NCBI GenBank assembly: GCA_934539585.1
Contig: CAKTCT010000005.1
Coordinates: 37,853 to 101,852, forward strand
Origin: an uncultured Oscillospiraceae bacterium
GTDB lineage: Bacteria; Bacillota; Clostridia; Oscillospirales; Ruminococcaceae
DNA length: 64,000 bases
Reading direction: 5' to 3'
Shown here: piece by piece, positions 8,115 to 16,352 of the stretch
Layout: every line of letters starts with the position of its first letter
How positions within the stretch are numbered: position 1 is the first letter of the stretch
Translations under genes and position numbers: made by a program
Notes under the pieces: generated by a model
Told to the model about the DNA's origin: nothing
Databases searched by the model: none
The model's input: the letters and a program-made list of their open reading frames with translations, nothing else

Positions 8115-8837
8115 ATGCTTATCAATGCAGCCGGGCTCGATTTTCAGGAGCTCAATCAAATCATCCGGGAATCCTCCGATCAGGACGTGGTCATCGAAAA
8201 CTGCCTGGGCCAGCGCTATATCGGCAGCGGCCTTTCCGGACGGACCATCACCATTCTGGGCACCCCGGGCAACGCCCTGGGCGCTTACATGAACGGCAGC
8301 CGGATCATCGTCAAGGGCAACGCCCAGGACGCCACCGGCGACACCATGAACGAAGGCACCATCTTCATCCACGGCTCCGCCGGAGACGCCGTGGGCTACG
8401 CCATGCGGGGCGGCCGCATCTATGTGGAAGGCGACACCGGCTATCGGGCGGGCATCCATATGAAGGCGTATCAGGAGAAAAAGCCCGTGCTCATCGTCGG
8501 CGGCGCGGCGGGAAGCTTCTTGGGCGAATATCAGGCCGGGGGCCTCATCGCCGTCCTGGGCCTGGACCGGGGAGACCGGCCCATCGTGGGCAACTTCTGC
8601 GGCACCGGGATGCACGGCGGGAAGATGTTCCTCCGCACCGACGTCCTTCCTCCCGACCTGCCCAAGCAGGTCAAGGCCGCCAGGGCCGCCCGGGAGGACC
8701 TGGAGGAGATCATCCCCTACCTGGAGGAATTCTGCAGGGAGTTCCACAAATCCCTGGACGAAATCCTGGCCGGCCCCTTTACGGTGCTGACACCGGATAC
8801 CAAAAACCCCTACAAGCAGCTGTATACCCAGAACTGA
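8115..8837 (+). CDS. Glutamate synthase GXGXG (alpha-subunit C-terminal) domain protein
   Basis: This 240-residue protein is the stand-alone beta-helical GXGXG domain that forms the C-terminal part of large GltB proteins and structures the ammonia channel. Repeated turns can be read: GQRYIGSGLSGRTITILG, NAQDATGDTMNEGTIFIHG, GDAVGYAMRGGRIYVEGD and VGNFCGTGMHGGKMFLR. It completes the split glutamate synthase, together with the genes at 2298 and 3389. The start is ATG 8115 after AAAGGTG, matching the family N-terminus; longer in-frame extensions run inside the preceding gene and are rejected. Confidence 0.94.
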   Translation: MLINAAGLDFQELNQIIRESSDQDVVIENCLGQRYIGSGLSGRTITILGTPGNALGAYMNGSRIIVKGNAQDATGDTMNEGTIFIHGSAGDAVGYAMRGGRIYVEGDTGYRAGIHMKAYQEKKPVLIVGGAAGSFLGEYQAGGLIAVLGLDRGDRPIVGNFCGTGMHGGKMFLRTDVLPPDLPKQVKAARAAREDLEEIIPYLEEFCREFHKSLDEILAGPFTVLTPDTKNPYKQLYTQN

Positions 8838-8854
8838 CGGAAAGGCGGGAGGTC

Positions 8855-10171
8855 ATGAAAATCACAGCGTCGGAGGTCATGACGTTCGTAAAGGAAAACG
8901 ACGTCAAGTTTATCCGTCTGGCTTTTTGCGATATGTTCGGGAACTTAAAAAACGTTTCCATCATGCCGGAGGAGCTGCCCCGGGCCTTTGAGACCGGAAT
9001 CTCCTTCGACGCGTCGGCGGTGCGGGGATTTTTAAATGCCGAGGAGTCCGACCTGTTTCTGGTCCCGGACCCCTCCACCCTGTCCATCCTGCCCTGGCGT
9101 CCCACTCACGGCCGGGTGATCCGGCTGTTCTGCGATATCCGCCGTCCCGGCGGCCAGCCCTTTGAGGGCGACATGCGGCAGTTCCTCAGCAGGGCCGCCG
9201 GGGAGGCTCAGAAACTCGGCTACCGCCCCTCCATAGGCAGTGAGTGCGAGTTTTATCTTTTTCAGACCGATGAAAACGGCGACCCCACCAAAATCCCCCA
9301 CGACCGGGCGGGCTACTGCGACGTGGCTCCCCTGGACCGGGGGGAAAACGTCCGCCGGGAAATCTGCCTGACCCTGGAGGAAATGGGCCTCCACCCGGAA
9401 TCCTCCCACCACGAACAGGGGCCGGGGCAGAACGAGATCGCCTTCCGGTACAACGGCGCTGTGGAGGCGGCTGACGACCTGATTACCTTCAAAAACGTGG
9501 TGAAATCCATTGCCAGCCGCAGCGGGCTGTTCGCCTCCTTCCTGCCCAAGCCCCTTCCCGAGGCGAGCGGCAGCGGGCTCCATGTGAACCTCTCTCTTTC
9601 CCGGGACGGGAAGAACCTGTTCCGCACCGGCGACGACCACAATCCCGAGGCCGAGAGCTTCCTGATGGGCATCCTGAACCGGGTGCCGGAGATCACCGCC
9701 TTTCTCAATCCGCTGCCCAACTCCTACCGGCGGTTCGGCTCCTGGGAGGCGCCCCGGTACCTCACCTGGAGCCGCCAGAACCGGTCCCAGCTCATCCGCA
9801 TCCCGGCGGCGGAGGGGGAGTACAGCCGCATGGAGCTCCGCTCCCCGGACCCGGCCTGCAACCCCTATCTGGCCTTCGGGCTGCTGATCCTGGCCGGACT
9901 GGAAGGCATCCGGAAGAAGCTGCCCCTCTGCCCGGCCACCAACCGGAACCTCTTTGCCGACCCTCCTGCAAAGGACGAGGGCATCGCCTCCCTCCCCGGG
10001 AGCCTGGAGGCGGCCCTGGACCTGGCCGAAAGCAGCGATTTTGTCCGGGAGGCCCTGCCGGAGGAGACCCTCCGGAAATACCTTTCCGCCAAGCGGGAGG
10101 AATGTGAAAAGGCGAAACAGGCGGGAAATCCGCTGCTTTACGACGATGCCGCCTGGTTCCCGGTGATTTGA
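8855..10171 (+). CDS. glnA: Glutamine synthetase type I
   Basis: The 438-residue GSI-alpha-size enzyme is the second glutamine synthetase of the window. Motifs are the N-terminal beta-grasp domain with FIRLAFCDMFGNLKN, the catalytic region GSECEFYLF, the glutamate-binding SSHHEQGPGQNEI, SGSGLHVNLS, and the ATP-binding SRMELRSPDP. The position of the adenylylation tyrosine in enterobacterial enzymes reads NRNLFADP here, so covalent control by adenylylation is not expected. It lies 17 bp after the GXGXG gene and 34 bp before the ANTAR regulator, an arrangement known from clostridial glnA-nitR loci. Confidence 0.96.
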   Translation: MKITASEVMTFVKENDVKFIRLAFCDMFGNLKNVSIMPEELPRAFETGISFDASAVRGFLNAEESDLFLVPDPSTLSILPWRPTHGRVIRLFCDIRRPGGQPFEGDMRQFLSRAAGEAQKLGYRPSIGSECEFYLFQTDENGDPTKIPHDRAGYCDVAPLDRGENVRREICLTLEEMGLHPESSHHEQGPGQNEIAFRYNGAVEAADDLITFKNVVKSIASRSGLFASFLPKPLPEASGSGLHVNLSLSRDGKNLFRTGDDHNPEAESFLMGILNRVPEITAFLNPLPNSYRRFGSWEAPRYLTWSRQNRSQLIRIPAAEGEYSRMELRSPDPACNPYLAFGLLILAGLEGIRKKLPLCPATNRNLFADPPAKDEGIASLPGSLEAALDLAESSDFVREALPEETLRKYLSAKREECEKAKQAGNPLLYDDAAWFPVI

Positions 10172-10205
10172 CAGCACATTTCAGACCGAAAGGGGGAAGG
10201 GCAGG

Positions 10206-10778
10206 ATGGAAGCGGTGCTCATCGTCTCCAGCAGCGAAAAGGGCCGGGAGTTTCTCACCGAGCTGCTCCAGGGCTGCGGCTTCACCCGCCCGGTCTACGC
10301 CGGAAGCGGCGGCGAGGCCCGCCGGATGCTTCTGGACCAGGTCTTTGACCTGGTGGTTATCAACGCGCCCCTCCAGGACGAGTTCGGCCACGACCTGGCG
10401 CTGAGCCTGACCCAGTCCACCGACTCCGGCATCCTGATGCTGGTGAAGTCGGACCTGGCCGACGCGGTCTCCGCCCGGGTGGAGGATTACGGCGTTTTCG
10501 TCATTCCCAGGCCCGTGGGGCGGCAGCTCTTTTTCCAGACGGTGAAGCTGGTCAACGCCTCCCGGAAGCGGATTCTGGGCCTCCGGAAGGAAAACGGCCG
10601 GCTCCAGGAAAAAATCGAGGAGATGCGTCTGGTGGACCGGGCCAAATGCACCCTGGTCCAGTACCTGGGCTTCACCGAGGCCCAGGCCCACCGCTACCTG
10701 GAAAAGCAGGCCATGGACATGCGCATGACCCGCCGGGAAGTGGCGGAAGAAATTTTGAGAACCTACGAGACCCGTTAG
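10206..10778 (+). CDS. ANTAR-domain antiterminator with degenerate receiver (NitR-like)
   Basis: This 190-residue regulator has an N-terminal CheY-like domain (about 1-120), a short coiled coil (LRKENGRLQEKIEEM) and a C-terminal ANTAR domain (about 130-188). The ANTAR domain carries the expected aromatic/alanine signature YLGFTEAQAHRYLEKQAMD and MTRREVAEEILRTY. ANTAR domains bind paired RNA hexaloops to prevent termination. The receiver lacks the phospho-acceptor Asp (Asn53 in VVINAP) and the acidic pair (SSS at 8-10), so it is probably not controlled by phosphorylation. Likely targets are the hexaloop leaders before glnN and gltB, 8 kb upstream. It resembles the clostridial nitrogen regulator NitR. 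Confidence 0.92.
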   Translation: MEAVLIVSSSEKGREFLTELLQGCGFTRPVYAGSGGEARRMLLDQVFDLVVINAPLQDEFGHDLALSLTQSTDSGILMLVKSDLADAVSARVEDYGVFVIPRPVGRQLFFQTVKLVNASRKRILGLRKENGRLQEKIEEMRLVDRAKCTLVQYLGFTEAQAHRYLEKQAMDMRMTRREVAEEILRTYETR

Positions 10779-10796
10779 AAGGGAGCGCTTTTTCCA

Positions 10797-12224
10797 ATGC
10801 AGGAAATCTTTGGGGACAAACTCCGGGAAGAATGTGGGATTTTCGGCGTCCGGCTGGACACCGACGAGGCCGCCGGCATCACCTACAACGCCCTGTGCGC
10901 CTTGCAGCACCGGGGCCAGGAGGGGGCCGGCATCGCCGTTCTCCGGGGCGGGACCATCCTTTATCATAAAAACGTGGGCCTGGTCAGCGAGGTGTTCAGC
11001 GGGCCGGTGCTCTCCAAGCTCCCCCAGGCGAAAATGGCCATCGGCCACGTCCGCTACTCCACCACCGGCACCAACTCCAAGCAGAACACCCAGCCCATGG
11101 TGACGGAATACCTCACCGGCCGTCTGGCAACGGCCCACAACGGCAACATCGTCAACGCCGGGGAGATCAAGGCCCGGCTGGTGGAACGGGGCTGCGCCTT
11201 CTCCGCCACCAACGACAGCGAGGTGGTCTCCTCCCTCATCGCCTATGAGACGTTAGAGACCGACTCCATGGAGGACGCCGTGGCCAGGGCTGCAGCCCAG
11301 CTGAAGGGCGCCTTTTCCCTGGTGATCCTGTCCAGCCACAACAAGCTCATCGCCGTCCGGGACGGCTGGGGGTTCCGGCCCCTCTGCATCGGGAAAAACG
11401 CCCACGGATGGGCGGTGGCCTCCGAAAGCTGCGCTCTGGACAGCGCAGGCTTCGAGTTCGTCCGAGACGTGGAGCCCGGGGAAATGGTGGTCTTCGGCGG
11501 CGGGGAGCCGGTGAGCCGGAAAATCCTCTCCCAGGAGAAGAAGGGCCTCTGCATTTTCGAATACGTCTACTTTGCCCGGCCGGATTCGGTCATTGACCAT
11601 CTGAGCGTCTACCAGGCCCGGTTCAACATGGGCGTCAAGCTGGCCGAGGAGCACCCGGTGGACGCGGACATCGTCTGCGGCGTGCCGGACAGCGGCCTGG
11701 AAGCCGCCATGGGCTACGCCTGGAAAAGCGGCCTGCCCTGCGTCACCGGCTTTGTCAAGAACCGGTACATCGGCCGGAGCTTCATTTTCCCCTCCCAGAC
11801 CCAGCGGGACGCGGCGGTTCGCTTAAAGCTGAACCCCCTCCGGGCCAACGTGGAGGGCAAGCGCATCGTTCTGGTGGACGATTCCATCGTCCGGGGGACC
11901 ACCAGCGCAAAAACCATCCGGAGCTTAAAAATGGCCGGGGCCAAGGAGGTCCACTTCCGGATCTCATCCCCGCCCTTCACCCATACCTGCCACTTCGGCA
12001 CCGACATCGACAGCGAGGAAAACCTCATCGCCAACCACATGAGCATCCCGGAAATCCGGGACCTCATCGGGGCGGACAGCCTGGGCTACATCAGCATCGA
12101 CGGCCTGAAGGAAGCCTGTTCCGCCTGCGCTCTGCCCTTCTGCACCGGCTGTTTCAGCGGGGAGTATCCCGTGCAGATCGGCCACCACACCAAGGCCCAG
12201 TTCGAGGGCCCAAAAAAACCGTAA
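10797..12224 (+). CDS. purF: Amidophosphoribosyltransferase
   Basis: PurF uses glutamine to aminate PRPP, the committed step of purine synthesis. The 475-residue sequence has the class II amidotransferase nucleophile after a short propeptide (EECGIFGV, Cys14). It also has LQHRGQEGAGIA, GHVRYSTTG and ATNDSEV, and the PRPP-binding loop VLVDDSIVRGTT. Late cysteines, including CSACALPFCTGC, suggest the iron-sulfur form typical of Bacillus-type PurF. It starts 18 bp after the ANTAR gene. It is placed with other glutamine users rather than in a pur operon. Confidence 0.96.
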   Translation: MQEIFGDKLREECGIFGVRLDTDEAAGITYNALCALQHRGQEGAGIAVLRGGTILYHKNVGLVSEVFSGPVLSKLPQAKMAIGHVRYSTTGTNSKQNTQPMVTEYLTGRLATAHNGNIVNAGEIKARLVERGCAFSATNDSEVVSSLIAYETLETDSMEDAVARAAAQLKGAFSLVILSSHNKLIAVRDGWGFRPLCIGKNAHGWAVASESCALDSAGFEFVRDVEPGEMVVFGGGEPVSRKILSQEKKGLCIFEYVYFARPDSVIDHLSVYQARFNMGVKLAEEHPVDADIVCGVPDSGLEAAMGYAWKSGLPCVTGFVKNRYIGRSFIFPSQTQRDAAVRLKLNPLRANVEGKRIVLVDDSIVRGTTSAKTIRSLKMAGAKEVHFRISSPPFTHTCHFGTDIDSEENLIANHMSIPEIRDLIGADSLGYISIDGLKEACSACALPFCTGCFSGEYPVQIGHHTKAQFEGPKKP

Positions 12225-12322
12225 AATCTTCGCCGCGGGATACCTGGCAGTTCCCAAAACGGCGGATGATGATAGATAAAACGGCTCCGGCAGCCTGACG
12301 CCGGGAGAAGAGGAGGAAGCAT

Positions 12323-13405
12323 ATGGATCGCAGCATTTATCTGGTGCTGGAGGACGGCCGGGTTTTCGAAGGCCGCAGCTTCGGCGCAGAGGGAGAGGTC
12401 ACGGGAGAAATCGTCTTCACCACCGGCATGACCGGCTATCTGGAGACCCTTACCGACCCCAGCTACTATGGGCAGATCGTCGTGCAGACCTTTCCGCTCA
12501 TCGGAAATTACGGGGTCATTCCCGCCGATTTTGAGAGCGCAGGCCCTCACGTTTCCGCTTATATTGTCCGCGAATGGTGTCAGGTTCCCTCGAATTTCCG
12601 ATCCGAAGGGGACCTTGACGCTTTTTTGAAGAAGGCCGGAATCGTGGGCCTTTACGGCATCGACACCCGGGCCCTGACCCGGATCATCCGGGAGCACGGC
12701 GTTATGAACGCCAGAATCGTGGACAGTCTGGAGAAGAAGGACGCCGCCGTGGCCGAGGCCAAAGCCTACGCCGTCCGAAACGCCGTGGCCTCCGTCAGCT
12801 GTAAGGAGACGGAAGTGACGACTCCCGACGACGCCCGGTATAAGGTGGTCCTCTGGGACTTCGGCAAGAAGGAGAACATCCGCCGGGAGCTTCTGGCCCG
12901 GGGCTGCCAGGTCCTGAACGTCCCCTACGACGCCGCGGCGGAGGACATCCTGGCCATGGACCCCGACGGCATCATGCTCTCCAATGGTCCCGGCGACCCG
13001 GAGGAAAACGTGGGGGTCATCGGGGAGCTGAAAAAGCTCATCCCCTCCGGGAAGCCCATTTTCGGCATCTGCCTGGGCCACCAGCTCATGGCCCTGGCCC
13101 AGGGCGGCCGCACTGAGAAGCTGAAATACGGCCACCGGGGCGCCAACCAGCCGGTGGAGGACCTGGTCACCGGCCGGGTCTACATCACCAGCCAGAACCA
13201 CGGCTACGCGGTGGTGGCGGACTCCCTGCCGGAGAATGCCAGGCTGCGGTTCGTCAACGCCAACGACGGCACCTGCGAGGGCGTGGACTATCTGGACGCC
13301 CCCATTTTCACCGTGCAGTTCCACCCCGAAGCCTGCGCAGGCCCCCAGGACACGGCCTTCCTGTTCGACCGGTTCCTGGACGTCATCGAAAGCTGTAAGA
13401 AATAA
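12323..13405 (+). CDS. carA: Carbamoyl-phosphate synthase small (glutaminase) subunit
   Basis: CarA hydrolyses glutamine and passes ammonia to CarB for carbamoyl phosphate, needed for pyrimidines and arginine. The 360 residues comprise the N-terminal CarA domain (LVLEDGRVFEGRSFG, TGMTGYLETLTDPSY) and a class I amidotransferase with GICLGHQLMALAQGG as the nucleophile elbow and FTVQFHPEA. The RBS AGAGGAGG precedes ATG 12323. Its partner carB lies 19 kb away in the PyrR-controlled operon, so the two subunits are under different control. About 98 bp of untranslated sequence separate it from purF, with no clear terminator. Confidence 0.96.
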   Translation: MDRSIYLVLEDGRVFEGRSFGAEGEVTGEIVFTTGMTGYLETLTDPSYYGQIVVQTFPLIGNYGVIPADFESAGPHVSAYIVREWCQVPSNFRSEGDLDAFLKKAGIVGLYGIDTRALTRIIREHGVMNARIVDSLEKKDAAVAEAKAYAVRNAVASVSCKETEVTTPDDARYKVVLWDFGKKENIRRELLARGCQVLNVPYDAAAEDILAMDPDGIMLSNGPGDPEENVGVIGELKKLIPSGKPIFGICLGHQLMALAQGGRTEKLKYGHRGANQPVEDLVTGRVYITSQNHGYAVVADSLPENARLRFVNANDGTCEGVDYLDAPIFTVQFHPEACAGPQDTAFLFDRFLDVIESCKK

Positions 13406-13439
13406 AGAGAGAAGAAGGAACAAAGGAGGAACCTTACCC

Positions 13440-14993
13440 GTGAAAAATCAATTGGTCATCGTCCTGGACTTCGGCGGCCAGTATAACCAGCTCATCGCCC
13501 GGCGGGTCCGGGAGTGCGGCGTTTACTGCGAGGTCCACCCCTACACCACCCCTCTGGAGGAGCTCCGGGGGAAAAATCCCATCGGCATCATCTTCACCGG
13601 CGGCCCGGACAGCGTCTATAAAGAGGACGCCCCCCACGTGGATCCGGCCATCTTCACCTGGGGCGTGCCCATTCTGGGCATCTGCTACGGCTGCCAGCTC
13701 ATGAGCCACACCCTGGGCGGACGGGTCACGGCGGCCCAGGACGACACCGCCCGGGAGTACGGAAAAACCGTCACCTATTATAACACCGGCTGCAAGCTCT
13801 TTGACGGCCTGCCTGCCCAGGGGGTTTCCTGGATGAGCCACGGCGACTACATGGCGGCCATCCCGGAGGGCTTCACCCTGGAGGCCCACTCCGACGCCTG
13901 CCCCAACGTGGCCATTGCCGACGAGAGCCGGGGGTTCTACGGCGTCCAGTTCCACCCCGAGGTGAACCACACCGAAAACGGGGCCAGGATGATCGAAAAC
14001 TTCCTCTTTAAGGTCTGCGGCGCCAAGGGCGACTGGACCATGGGGGACTACTGCAAGACCGCCGTGGCCAAGCTCCGGGAGGAGATCGGCCCCAAGGGAC
14101 GGGTGCTGCTGGCCCTGTCCGGCGGCGTGGATTCTTCCGTGCTGGCGGCGCTGCTGGCGGAGGCCGTCGGCGACCGGCTGACCTGCGTTTTCGTGGACCA
14201 CGGCCTCATGCGGAAGCACGAGGGCGACGAGGTGGAGAACGCCTTCCGGAAATGGGACGTGAAGTTCGTCCGGGTGGACGCCGAGGAGCGGTTCCTCTCC
14301 AAGCTGGCCGGGGTGGAGGACCCCCAGCAGAAGCGGCGGATCATCGGCGCGGAGTTCGGCTACGTCTTCCGGGACGAGGCCGAGCGCTTCGGCATCACCA
14401 ATGAGGATTTCCTGGCCCAGGGCACCATTTACCCCGACGTCATCGAGTCCGGCAAGGGCGACGCCGACGTCATCAAGAGCCACCACAACCGGCTGCTGCC
14501 CCCCGAGGTGGTGGCCCGGTTCAAGGGCGTTCTGGAGCCCCTGGACCTGCTCTTTAAGGATGAAGTCCGGGCACTGGGCCGGGAGCTGGGGCTCCCCGAG
14601 TACCTGGTCATGCGCCAGCCCTTCCCGGGCCCTGGCCTTGCCATCCGGATCATCGGCGCTGTGACCAAGGAAAAGGCCGACATCCTCCGGGACGCGGACT
14701 ATATTTTCCGGGAGGAGATTGCCAAGGCCGGCGAGGACAGGAACCTGAGCCAGTATTTCGCTGTGCTGACCAATTCCCGGTCGGTGGGCGTCATGGGCGA
14801 CGGCCGGACCTACGATTACACCCTGGCCCTCCGGGCCGTGACCACCAGCGACTTCATGACCGCCGACTGGGCCCGGATTCCCTATGAGATTCTGGACCGG
14901 ATCTCCGTCCGGCTGGTCAACGAGGTCAAGGGGATCAACCGGATCGTTTACGATATCACGTCCAAGCCGCCGGCGACTATTGAGTGGGAGTAA
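13440..14993 (+). CDS. guaA: GMP synthase (glutamine-hydrolysing)
   Basis: GuaA aminates XMP to GMP with glutamine. The 517-residue protein has a class I amidotransferase domain with GICYGCQLMSH (Cys nucleophile) and FYGVQFHPEVNHT. The ATP-pyrophosphatase P-loop LALSGGVDSSVLAALL follows, then a C-terminal dimerisation domain ending PPATIEWE, the typical GuaA terminus. I choose GTG 13440 behind AAAGGAGGA because it yields the family N-terminus KNQLVIVLDFGGQYNQLIAR. It is the third glutamine amidotransferase in this operon. Confidence 0.96.
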   Translation: MKNQLVIVLDFGGQYNQLIARRVRECGVYCEVHPYTTPLEELRGKNPIGIIFTGGPDSVYKEDAPHVDPAIFTWGVPILGICYGCQLMSHTLGGRVTAAQDDTAREYGKTVTYYNTGCKLFDGLPAQGVSWMSHGDYMAAIPEGFTLEAHSDACPNVAIADESRGFYGVQFHPEVNHTENGARMIENFLFKVCGAKGDWTMGDYCKTAVAKLREEIGPKGRVLLALSGGVDSSVLAALLAEAVGDRLTCVFVDHGLMRKHEGDEVENAFRKWDVKFVRVDAEERFLSKLAGVEDPQQKRRIIGAEFGYVFRDEAERFGITNEDFLAQGTIYPDVIESGKGDADVIKSHHNRLLPPEVVARFKGVLEPLDLLFKDEVRALGRELGLPEYLVMRQPFPGPGLAIRIIGAVTKEKADILRDADYIFREEIAKAGEDRNLSQYFAVLTNSRSVGVMGDGRTYDYTLALRAVTTSDFMTADWARIPYEILDRISVRLVNEVKGINRIVYDITSKPPATIEWE

Positions 14994-15016
14994 TCCCCCA
15001 GAAAGGAGCCACCTTC

Positions 15017-15439
15017 ATGGACTACCGCAAATTCGGCGAAACCTACCTGGTCCGTATGGACAAGGGCGAGGAAATCCTCACAAAGCTCCGGGAGCTTTCG
15101 GAGAAGGAGCACATCCGCCTGGCCTCTGTGGAGGCCCTGGGGGCGGTCAACGACTTCACCGTGGGCGTCCTCCGGACAGCGGCGAAGCAATATGAGGCCC
15201 ACACCTTCACCGCGGACCATGAGATCGTCTCCCTCACCGGCACCGTCAGCACCATGAACGGCGGGTTCTACGCCCACCTCCACATGAGCGCCGCCGGGGA
15301 GACCGGGGCGGTGGTAGGCGGCCACCTGAACCGGGCCGTGATCAGCGCCACCTGCGAAATGGTCCTCCGGCTGCTGGACGGCCGGGCGGAACGCCGCTTT
15401 GACCCGGAAACGGGCCTGAATCTGTTCCAGTTTGAATAA
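15017..15439 (+). CDS. PPC/DUF296-domain protein
   Basis: The 140-residue protein consists of one PPC (DUF296) domain, seen as AT-hook-independent DNA-binding or trimeric proteins in bacteria. Readable parts are FGETYLVRMDKGEEILTKL, IRLASVEALGAVNDFTVG, VSLTGTVSTMNGGFYAHLHM and GAVVGGHLNRAVIS; the HLHM and GGHL histidines fit the trimeric metal-site type. Its role is unknown. Its place between guaA and dapF in a tightly packed operon suggests a metabolic or regulatory accessory function. The start ATG 15017 follows AAAGGAG. Confidence 0.85.
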   Translation: MDYRKFGETYLVRMDKGEEILTKLRELSEKEHIRLASVEALGAVNDFTVGVLRTAAKQYEAHTFTADHEIVSLTGTVSTMNGGFYAHLHMSAAGETGAVVGGHLNRAVISATCEMVLRLLDGRAERRFDPETGLNLFQFE

Positions 15440-15493
15440 GCGCCCGGCGCTTATCCGATATTCTCCAACGACACTTCAGAAAGGGTGAGACTT

Positions 15494-16333
15494 GTGAAGC
15501 TGCGCTTTACCAAAATGCACGGCTGCGGAAACGATTACGTCTACGTCAATTGCTTTGAGCAGGAGGTGCAGGACCCTGTGGCCCTGAGCATTGCCATCTC
15601 GGACCGCCACTTCGGCGTAGGAGGGGACGGTCTGGTGCTGATCTGCCCCTCCGCCGTGGCGGACGCGAAAATGCGGATGTTCAACGCCGACGGAAGCGAG
15701 GGGAAAATGTGCGGCAACGCCATCCGCTGCGTGGGGAAATACCTCTACGACAGCGGCATGGTCCACAAGCCCACCGTGACCATCGAGACCCTCAGCGGCA
15801 TCAAGACCCTGGAGCTGTTCGTGAAAGACGGCCAGGTGGACTCCGCCCGGGTGAACATGGGCCCCGCCATCCTGACCCCCGCGGACATCCCGGTGAACCT
15901 CCCCGGGGACCGGGCGGTGGCCGTTCCTGCGGACATCGCCGGGAAGCGCTGGGAGATCACCTGCGTTTCCATGGGCAACCCCCACTGCGTGGTCTTCGGC
16001 GGCGACCCCGACGGCCTGGACCTCCCGGCCATCGGCCCCCGGTTCGAGAATGACCCCCTCTTTCCCCAGCAGGTCAACACGGAATTCATCCAGGTCCTGG
16101 ACTCCCACACCCTGAAAATGCGGGTCTGGGAGCGGGGCAGCGGCGAGACCTGGGCCTGCGGCACCGGAGCCTGCGCGGCGGTGACGGCGGCGGTCCTGAA
16201 CGGCTTCTGCCCCAGGGATGAGGACGTGACGGTCCACCTCCGGGGCGGAGACCTGACCATCCGCTATACCGAGGGGGCCGTTTATATGACCGGCAGGGCC
16301 GTGAAGGTCTTTGACGGAGAATGGGACAGATAA
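15494..16333 (+). CDS. dapF: Diaminopimelate epimerase
   Basis: DapF converts LL- to meso-diaminopimelate for lysine and peptidoglycan. The 279-residue protein has both catalytic cysteine motifs, MCGNAIRCVG near residue 75 and ACGTGACAA near 220, and the N-terminal FTKMHGCGNDYVY. I choose GTG 15494, because AAAGGGTGAG sits at proper distance; another GTG at 15485 overlaps that RBS. It is functionally linked to dapL, which follows pyrG in the same operon; the intervening pyrG gene is odd for a lysine pathway pair. Confidence 0.95.
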   Translation: MKLRFTKMHGCGNDYVYVNCFEQEVQDPVALSIAISDRHFGVGGDGLVLICPSAVADAKMRMFNADGSEGKMCGNAIRCVGKYLYDSGMVHKPTVTIETLSGIKTLELFVKDGQVDSARVNMGPAILTPADIPVNLPGDRAVAVPADIAGKRWEITCVSMGNPHCVVFGGDPDGLDLPAIGPRFENDPLFPQQVNTEFIQVLDSHTLKMRVWERGSGETWACGTGACAAVTAAVLNGFCPRDEDVTVHLRGGDLTIRYTEGAVYMTGRAVKVFDGEWDR

Positions 16334-16352
16334 AGGAAAGGATGGATTTCAA

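Noticed and set aside
12225..12322. Second attenuator or ANTAR target before carA
   Set aside because: Only a small CCGGC/GCCGG hairpin is present, with no U run and no A1-G4 hexaloop.
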